Origin: Candidatus Tayloriibacteriota bacterium
GTDB taxonomy: Bacteria; Patescibacteriota; Minisyncoccia; Phycocordibacterales; JARIHA01
DNA: 12,438 nt
Assembly: GCA_029288475.1 (NCBI GenBank)
Contig: JARIHA010000133.1
Location: 1 to 12,438 of the forward strand
Reading direction: 5' to 3'
The position numbers were made by a program, and so were the translations under genes. The notes below the pieces were generated by a model, which saw only the letters and a program-made list of their open reading frames with translations, was not told the DNA's origin and did no database searches. The number at the start of each line of letters is the position of its first letter. The first letter of the stretch is position 1. Positions 9,501 to 12,438 of this stretch are shown here, piece by piece.

Positions 9501-9902
9501 AGCAGGAAAAATAGCAGTTGGCACTTGGCCGTTAGAAGCAGAAGTGGCATCAAAGGTAATTGTCGTTGAATTATAAGTTACCGTAACCCTTCCATCACCG
9601 CCGATGCCTCCACCCTGACTATTAGGAATAAATGAGTAACCAGAAGCTACAGCTTGTGGAGCATAATAATTAGGAAGTATACCGTAATCAATAAGACCCT
9701 GACCATATACATAATCATCATGAAGAAAAGGAGACTGGTCACCCGGCGAAATAACACACGGCGCAGTATGATCACCAGTGATTAGCTGGCATGCTCCCGC
9801 ATCCGCATACGCAGTCTTCTGAGTAAAAAACATACCGAATGCCAGCATTCCAAGAAGAATCGCGGTCTTACCGAAAATTGTCGACAAGGTATATTTTTTC
9901 AT
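3525..9902 (-). CDS. Giant secreted modular surface protein, cysteine-paired repeats (2125 aa)
   Basis: This is a predicted exported surface fibre or adhesin; the exact role is unknown. Residues 1-34 form a signal peptide with cleavage likely at AYA-DAG. Residues 35-430 are Gly/Asn/Thr-rich and not recognised. Residues 430-600 hold two Ig-like domains of the Parcubacteria type (V-T-W-x-S, C, then Y-I-V-T-C). Two module types follow. Type A (about 105-130 aa; starts near 605, 797, 1013, 1248, 1365, 1683, 1908) typically begins G-D-I-x-I-x-R-V-G, contains G-x-H-T-x-Y, and ends T-K-V-V-F-K-Y. Type B (near 714, 905, 1158, 1475, 1570, 1810) resembles InlB-type beta repeats, with V-T-L-T-A-x-P, GWSG-x-C and V-T-A-x-F. 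Order: A B A B A B A A B B A B A, then a PKD-like tail (2036-2125). Most modules carry four cysteines, about 64 in all. No sorting signal or C-terminal helix is seen. The ATG is supported by the signal peptide, but no clear Shine-Dalgarno sequence precedes it. It diverges from the DsbA-VKOR operon. Confidence 0.9.
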   Translation of the reverse strand: MKKYTLSTIFGKTAILLGMLAFGMFFTQKTAYADAGACQLITGDHTAPCVISPGDQSPFLHDDYVYGQGLIDYGILPNYYAPQAVASGYSFIPNSQGGGIGGDGRVTVTYNSTTITFDATSASNGQVPTAIFPANTAITISNNGWVNLQGGNWNFANSNRPIFASYQQDERRLYYWVVPTGVSSATFNIWGSNTNGGDAVLTIAVNPGDIFAIFVGKKAGSSGYAQPSLVYKASPYGTWNPAWGTAPTTRTGNITLTNNYPNHSIVSIADGVYSEPLKYVSVSYVDADALAVGAYGHVGGIVQPISGQFGGKLLIGQQGSQDSITNPGQLFQDPYLTDTPIPLGGPGGCLAGYSSCSPAFMVGVRPDSIDTPGAIPYNLISYWGACTYILGQTPCVPTVFDDAHWYSTLVNIAGNAGEVTRFVLAYSGSRYITGDLKVNSSDGPVIVNSGTNPQITWNSSDATFCQVIRSDNSTKLTGLSGNQPSSPSVTRGSIFSLTCSNPWVATTTVDTVNVVLPAPATVSITANNSAFPAPVNPNSSVTVTWLSAGTTSCSVAPKGWTGKLGSQIDTVASADVTYIVTCIGNDGGKVSASVTVPVISTSSTGDITIERVGVDGTVATAPAGTQGWVDSGVGSSSLNPANFNYLTVGTHTVYASDLPGYTKTVTVCSYARGATPCSSTNVATPTCDGSQCFIYVTTAVSTVTRVTVKYSISSLGVIVTGSGSVVSLPVGINCSSSAGCNASFPQDSTVTLTASPSNGSVFSGWGGACATAGTASKCNVVIGTKNLVATAAFTSLSGGVEVSRIGAGGVQPPAGTVNIDSLVATSSNPATFLNISVGNHTAYSSVVSGYSQVASVCYFTVGTVECTPSDPADFYYTPTCDSSFCSMPVSVLSNTVAKVTFKLINTSLYHSLGIQILGQDTLGVGNVTATSTLGNYIYSGAGVSCDSNAGVCGGLFKNNSTITLTATPLSNSSFTTWGGACAGVPVTSKCTIVLSADKTVTATFQGGSQQYNHGDLTIQVVGGDGTVNSSPMQNLYFCAGVAGYNCNSVQASFSQNGYSNPAYFSNFPSAGGELYHAGIALTAAGLADPVSSGAFFGDNKQVGTCTYSIGNGNNCTPTSFAPVTQSGVYSYYPSGIMQQISGLSLTSGQVTKVVFKFTAPLTLGVNFQGAGSGKVTDSSATINCIDTAGTSSGSCSSVYGSGQQVTLTPAANASSAFSGWSGSCTGMGPCIVTMNSTNTVTASFDASGDMELKRVGSDLTTGTAPGTTLGRVDALPSSSSNPAFFTNLTIGSHTVFTTDASGYNEFVGTCTYVRNAAECSVPATSFATSTGCDGNFCSLATSTLPNLVTKVVFQYLKIASAPSTGDIRIKRVGSDDTAGTAPAGTLAKVDALTAVSTNPTTSFTGLTLGAHTAYATDVTGFTEMVGTCSYARSAAECAVPDANFATSTGCAAGYCPFVTSTVADTVTKVVYKYIPITGYILDVEVRGTGQGLVSSSPAGISDCATSCVATFSQNALITLTARPSGDSTFNAPAAWTGCDTINVLNNTCTVTLVASRTVSVTFDKKIVINPPPGTARLTVVVGSDDDNVTPGDASGAVYTAAGVNPSLRCVMNHGSEPSCYADYPVGTVVTLYADTVGYNSIFDNWQYTNTCADTPSSIPGACTVTMNQDNTVGAQFGDIPGPGSGRIDVVSYQGKVAVDQSAVSSSIPASFPNLVSDGGGTSHLVFNTEKVGYDWLKARCFQDINSVTDCSSGFTNLDFGPAVVPGDGISGCGYINGASMTDNSGTTWCRTPVTTYDSQDTKVAFQYVPTNYTIQIVPAFGSLGSGTLRSQDGSIDCHLNGGSGSGKCSAVYGKWSHVVITPVPDVNNSFGGYPAGCNFGANPSDCIIDVTADDTVYAAFSNGSSQPNSVSVEVKRIDNLGNMVGDSSTSGPLNSIQTTAQVDSVLYSSTGNPATFGPFPDRQNHTVSTTVINGYSITAAMCNFITATQPECADPVASAFTAVGITCTPSVNPTTCSLQVPTSTGFTYKVVFKYSPSNISPTTCNASVTNAGIGQTVTWAVSPNTPGSTYTWSGDTPIAGQTGPSVTIRYLSPGIKNANVAVNGATPITCVNNPVTVKKFNFSEF

Positions 9903-9916
9903 TTTATTAAAAGCGT

Positions 9917-9930
9917 TTATCGATTGATAA
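9917..9930. promoter_or_regulatory. Small inverted repeat in leader of giant gene
   Basis: TTATC-GATT-GATAA lies between the predicted transcription start and the ATG at 9902. It could be an operator half-site pair or a weak hairpin, or chance in AT-rich DNA. Confidence 0.25.
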
Positions 9931-9941
9931 TTTATGGAAAT

Positions 9942-9972
9942 AATATATCCATACTAACACATCTGTAGGCAA
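9942..9972 (-). promoter_or_regulatory. Probable promoter of giant surface protein gene
   Basis: On the minus strand -35 TTGCCT (9967-9972) and -10 TATATT (9942-9947) are separated by 19 bases, with the predicted start near 9935 and a leader of about 33 bases. The -35 resembles the TTGCTG of the small cassettes. The 152-base gap to the divergent operon thus holds promoters facing both ways. Confidence 0.45.
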
Positions 9973-10045
9973 TAAATACAGTGGGAATCAGGGTATTTTG
10001 ATTTATAAACTTCAAAAGGCAGAATTTTTCTTTTACAAACTACTC

Positions 10046-10054
10046 TGATACAAT
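10046..10054 (+). promoter_or_regulatory. Extended -10 promoter of the DsbA-VKOR operon
   Basis: TGATACAAT is an extended -10 (TG-n-TACAAT) with no good -35 at 17-18 bases. Transcription would start near 10061, exactly at an ATG. The mRNA would then be leaderless or nearly so. Confidence 0.5.
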
Positions 10055-10870
10055 ATGCCAATGGAAAACGAACAAAATCAAAACGATCTCAGTATAAAAG
10101 AACAAAGAGAAGTGAAGCATGAGCAAAAAATAAAACATCGAAGTGAGGCGGAAAAAATTGCAAGAAAAGAGACACTCTATAGAGTAGTTCTCTGGGTTTT
10201 TGTAGCAATAGTCTTTTGTGCGGCCATTTTTGCAATGATAAAACTCGCAAATACTAGCCCTACGGCAAGCTCAACCACTGTAGATATTCTCCCTACCGTC
10301 ACTTCTGAGGACTGGATGAAAGACAATGTGAATGCAAAAACAACCCTAATAGAATATGGTGACTTCCAGTGCCCTGCTTGCGGAGCCTTCTATCCACTTA
10401 CTCAGGAAGTACACAAGGATTTTGGGAGCAACTTGCGATTCATCTTCCGTGAGTTCCCTCTTTCAATGCATGCTGATGCAACTGCCGCTGCAGCGGCAGC
10501 CGAAGCGGCTGGCAATCAGGGAAAATTCTGGGAAATGTACGATCTTCTCTATACCAATCAAAAAGTATGGGGAAGCAATCTTGAGGTGCACAATCCAAAT
10601 TTATCAGCGATTTTCCTTTCATATGCAAAACAGCTTGGTCTAAATACTGACCAATTTCAAAAAGACGTAGTGTCTCCTGAAACTGCGAAAAAAATCCAAG
10701 ATGATTACGCGAGCGGTCTAAGCTTCGGCGTAGATGCGACTCCTACCTTCTTCTTAAACAACGAGAAACTCTCCCCTACGTCTGCTCAAGATTTCCTCTC
10801 TAGCATTCAAAATGCAATTCAAGCTGCAAACGGCTCAACAACAAATGGAACAGCAACAACCACAAAATAA
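10055..10870 (+). CDS. DsbA-like membrane-anchored thiol:disulfide oxidoreductase
   Basis: This enzyme oxidises cysteine pairs in exported proteins on the outer face of the membrane. The 271-residue product has a charged N-terminus, one membrane helix (about 44-64), a low-complexity linker, and a thioredoxin fold with inserted helices. The active site is CPAC (C106, C109) in YGDFQCPACG. The cis-proline loop is ATPTFF (P230). FREFPL and the Ala-rich helix after it fit the DsbA/BdbD-like Thioredoxin_4 family, and the length is normal for it. The start may be ATG 10055 or ATG 10061. The extended -10 ends at 10054 and places transcription near 10061, so I favour 10061 as the real start, with a leaderless message; the longer form is kept here. 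The VKOR gene overlaps its end, which fits the known pairing in which VKOR reoxidises DsbA. The neighbouring cysteine-rich giant protein is a likely substrate, by inference. Confidence 0.9.
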   Translation: MPMENEQNQNDLSIKEQREVKHEQKIKHRSEAEKIARKETLYRVVLWVFVAIVFCAAIFAMIKLANTSPTASSTTVDILPTVTSEDWMKDNVNAKTTLIEYGDFQCPACGAFYPLTQEVHKDFGSNLRFIFREFPLSMHADATAAAAAAEAAGNQGKFWEMYDLLYTNQKVWGSNLEVHNPNLSAIFLSYAKQLGLNTDQFQKDVVSPETAKKIQDDYASGLSFGVDATPTFFLNNEKLSPTSAQDFLSSIQNAIQAANGSTTNGTATTTK

Positions 10871-11315
10871 TTTTCCTACCAAACCAAGCATAAAAAAAGC
10901 TTGGCCCTGGACACTTGCGGTCATCGCCCTTTTTGGTTTTCTCGATGCACTTTTTCTCACTATAAAACATTTCCAAGGAGTTCCTCCGCCTTGCTCCCTT
11001 CTTCATGGATGTGAAATTGTCACCATGAGCTCCTATTCAGTAATCGCAGGCATTCCCCTAGCACTTCTTGGTGCCTTATACTATTTCTCAGTATTGATCC
11101 TAACCATCATCTTCATAGATAGGAAAAACATCAAAGTACTGAGACTGGCTGCCCTACTCACGATCATCGGATTCATTGTTTCACTTGTTCTGGTATATCT
11201 GCAGTTCTTTGTCATCCACGCAATCTGTGTCTATTGTATGTTTTCTGCAACAACTTCCACTCTCCTCTTTATTGTAGGAGTATACCTTCTACGCCTAATT
11301 AAAAAAGCTTCGTAA
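10845..11315 (+). CDS. VKOR family membrane protein (reoxidises DsbA)
   Basis: This is a bacterial vitamin K epoxide reductase homologue. The family takes electrons from DsbA and passes them to membrane quinone. From ATG 10845 it has 156 residues. The loop after the first helix holds C50 and C56 (PPPCSLLHGC), followed by the family's S-x-YS and G-I-P-L-A-L-L-G. The active-site pair is CVYC (C128, C131) at the start of the last helix. Four hydrophobic helices lie at roughly 20-40, 65-90, 100-122 and 128-150. An upstream ATG at 10812 is in frame but would only translate DsbA's low-complexity 3' end in another frame, so I prefer 10845; no Shine-Dalgarno sequence supports either. It overlaps the DsbA gene by 26 bases and is one base from the next gene, so translational coupling is likely. 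No thioredoxin domain is fused to it, as expected with a separate DsbA. Confidence 0.9.
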   Translation: MEQQQPQNNFPTKPSIKKAWPWTLAVIALFGFLDALFLTIKHFQGVPPPCSLLHGCEIVTMSSYSVIAGIPLALLGALYYFSVLILTIIFIDRKNIKVLRLAALLTIIGFIVSLVLVYLQFFVIHAICVYCMFSATTSTLLFIVGVYLLRLIKKAS

Positions 11316-11316
11316 C

Positions 11317-11781
11317 ATGGCGCAAGTATTAGCAACATGGCAAGCGCCCGAATTTGACCATACTCCAAAATCAGCTGATTGGTATTGGGCTGTATGGATC
11401 ATTGTTATTTCCATTTCCGTCATCTCTATTCTCTTTCATGATACGTTACTTGCCGTCTTGATCATTATTGGAATGCTCACTATCTCACTTCTGTCCAATA
11501 AACCCCCACGTCTTATCCAGTATGAAATCAATACAGACGGAATAAGAGTGGAGAACATTCTTTATAGCTATGAGGACCTTGATTGTTTTGGCATTGAAGA
11601 ATATGAGGGACAAATACCAAAACTTCTTCTTAAGTCAAAAAAACTACTCGTTCCTTATATTGCGATACCCATCGTCGGCTTCAATAGTGATTCGATAAAA
11701 GAGATTCTTGATGCCTATATGCATGAAGAAAAACTTGTCGAGCCTCTCATGCAAAAGATCGTAGACTTTTTAGGATTTTAA
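11317..11781 (+). CDS. Conserved membrane protein, two helices plus PH-like domain
   Basis: This 154-residue protein matches a conserved uncharacterised type that I associate with Parcubacteria and related lineages, from memory. It opens with WQAPEF and KSADWYW, then a tight pair of membrane helices (about 22-40 and 43-60). A compact soluble part follows, with alternating beta strands (LIQYEIN, GIRVEN, LLLKSKKLLVPYI) and a C-terminal helix ending in DFLGF. The soluble part fits a bacterial PH-like fold. The biochemical role is not known. It starts one base after the VKOR stop, so it is in the same operon. That places it with export or oxidative folding, but such tight packing can also be incidental in small genomes. 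The ATG is well placed and no alternative is needed. Confidence 0.8.
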   Translation: MAQVLATWQAPEFDHTPKSADWYWAVWIIVISISVISILFHDTLLAVLIIIGMLTISLLSNKPPRLIQYEINTDGIRVENILYSYEDLDCFGIEEYEGQIPKLLLKSKKLLVPYIAIPIVGFNSDSIKEILDAYMHEEKLVEPLMQKIVDFLGF

Positions 11782-11856
11782 AATTTCCGCCTTTTATTTT
11801 AGAATCGATTTATTTTACTTTCTTTTTTTTGCTTTTTGCGATAGGCTAAACTTCAT

Positions 11857-11928
11857 GCTCTCGTCGTTCAACGGATAGGACACTGGCCTGCGAAGCTGGA
11901 AATACAGGTTCGATTCCTGTCGAGAGCA
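11857..11928 (+). tRNA. tRNA-Arg, anticodon GCG
   Basis: The cloverleaf folds fully. The acceptor stem is GCTCTCG with CGAGAGC (seven pairs). The D stem is GTTC with GGAC. The anticodon stem is CTGGC with GCTGG (two G-U type pairs), around loop CTGCGAA. The four-base variable region is AAAT. The T stem is ACAGG with CCTGT around TTCGATT. The discriminator is A at 11928. The anticodon at 11890-11892 is GCG, reading Arg codons CGC and CGU. The next bases are CAA, so CCA is not encoded and must be added enzymatically. Most bacteria use ACG modified to inosine for this box, so GCG is notable. Only a weak upstream promoter is visible (TAGGCT at 11842-11847). Confidence 0.92.
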
Positions 11929-12069
11929 CAAACGAGCGAAGCGAATGCGTGCTCGAGAGCAGGCACCTGCTGCGTACAGGAATCGAAAGGCTTCCCTATT
12001 TTCGAGGAGCTTGCTCCGAGAAAATGAGAAAGCCACGCGACGTAGTCGAGATTCCTGTCGAGAGTTCTC
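11929..12069. repeat. Hairpin-rich region with tRNA 3'-end fragments
   Basis: No gene is seen here. The stretch is a run of inverted repeats. CGAGC...GCTCG lies at 11933-11955. GCAGG-CA-CCTGC lies at 11959-11970. A long broken hairpin spans 11976-12058: its outer arms are ACAGGAATC/GATTCCTGT, the next arms are GGCTT/AAGCC, and the inner arms are ATTTTC/GAAAAT, with a GGAGC/GCTCC tip separated by opposed GA bases. It also contains pieces of the adjacent tRNA: TCGAGAGCA at 11953-11961 and a 15-base direct copy at 12050-12064, plus ACAGGAATCGAA at 11976-11987 as an exact 12-base inverted copy of the T arm. It may be a REP-like element, a structured RNA, or an integration scar. Confidence 0.6.
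12050..12064 (+). repeat. 15-nt direct repeat of tRNA-Arg 3' end
   Basis: GATTCCTGTCGAGAG repeats bases 11912-11926 inside the tRNA T arm and acceptor stem. Duplication of a tRNA 3' end is the classic mark left by site-specific integration, so this could be an att-like site. It is short, however, and no integrase is visible. Confidence 0.45.
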
Positions 12070-12438
12070 TTGCGTTTACCTATTTATAGAAATCGTAAAC
12101 ATAAAAAAATAACCCAAACAAAAAAATTATCAGAATTAAAACAGTTAAAAAAAAGTCAGCGTTGTTTTTTAATTGCGACAGGTCCATCAATTAATGACAT
12201 TGATTTTTCATTGATTCAGCATGAATTTCTAATCGGCGTGAATGGCGCGATTTCATTATGTCGAAAATTTTCACTGCAATTTAATTTGTATGTTGTGATT
12301 GATCCACACTTTGTACGTCAACATTTTGAAATCGTAAAATATGCAATTGACGCAAAAATTCCCTGTGTTTTTACCGCACGTGTGATGAAAGCAATTTGTG
12401 AAAAAGATGAAACATTGTTAGCAAAAACAGATGTTTAT
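12070..12438 (+). CDS. Putative cell-surface glycan transferase, N-terminal part (cut by window edge)
   Basis: The frame is open to the window end, giving 123 residues. The only nearby starts are TTG at 12070 or CTG at 12055; an in-frame TAG at 12043 blocks longer readings. After a lysine-rich N-terminus the sequence reads CFLIATGPSINDIDFSL, then IGVNGAI and LYVVIDPHFV. The beta strand plus T-G-P-S-I motif and the following N-G resemble nucleotide-sugar binding in sialyltransferase-like GT-42, WaaZ-like or DUF115-type lipopolysaccharide enzymes. I cannot choose among them without a search. Base composition is distinctly AT-rich compared with the rest of the window. The gene begins just after the tRNA fragment at 12050-12064, so it may be horizontally acquired, truncated at its 5' end, or joined by assembly error. 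There is no convincing Shine-Dalgarno sequence. Confidence 0.5.
   Translation, partial: MRLPIYRNRKHKKITQTKKLSELKQLKKSQRCFLIATGPSINDIDFSLIQHEFLIGVNGAISLCRKFSLQFNLYVVIDPHFVRQHFEIVKYAIDAKIPCVFTARVMKAICEKDETLLAKTDVY

Noticed and set aside
10482..10499. Perfect 18-base palindrome in the DsbA gene
   Set aside because: It lies in codons for a run of alanines, where GCN-rich codons easily make palindromes. There is no sign of a regulatory role.
11815..12036. Minus-strand open frame of 73 codons across the tRNA
   Set aside because: It contains the RQESNLYFQLRR-type peptide that arises from reading a tRNA backwards, a well-known spurious gene. The rest comes from the hairpin repeats.

Overview
The window looks like a contig from a Candidate Phyla Radiation bacterium, most likely Parcubacteria-like, at moderate GC. 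I infer this from four things. The secreted giant protein carries the cysteine-containing Ig-like modules common in Parcubacteria. A small two-helix plus PH-like protein of a type I associate with that group lies at 11317-11781. DsbA-like and VKOR genes are adjacent and overlap. The tRNA has no encoded CCA, and several starts lack a clear Shine-Dalgarno sequence. No ribosomal marker is present, so the lineage is inference.

Layout. Positions 1-448 hold the C-terminal third of an MFS transporter on the plus strand, cut by the window edge. Positions 466-3338 hold three tandem minus-strand cassettes. Each encodes a secreted 271-272 residue paralogue of unknown function with its own promoter and its own near-identical UUCG-type terminator. 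Positions 3470-9972 hold a single minus-strand unit encoding a 2125-residue secreted protein. It has a signal peptide, an unrecognised N-terminal region, two Ig-like domains, and a long alternation of two cysteine-paired modules. Positions 10046-11781 hold a divergent plus-strand operon: DsbA-like thiol oxidase, VKOR-type quinone-linked reoxidase, and a conserved PH-like membrane protein. Positions 11857-11928 hold a tRNA-Arg with anticodon GCG. It is followed by about 140 bases of hairpin-rich sequence containing direct and inverted fragments of the tRNA 3' end. From about 12070 to the window edge there is an AT-rich partial gene for a probable cell-surface glycan enzyme, with composition unlike the rest.

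How the parts may work together. The giant protein has about 64 cysteines by hand count, spaced as regular pairs, four per module. It is transcribed divergently from a DsbA-VKOR pair, the known machinery for making disulfides outside the membrane. The simplest reading is an export and oxidative-folding locus for large cell-surface fibres or adhesins, with the three smaller secreted paralogues as further surface or secreted products. This link is inference. The strongest candidates for novelty are the modular giant protein with its adjacent oxidation pair, the mosaic triplicated cassettes, and the tRNA-fragment region bordering a compositionally foreign gene.
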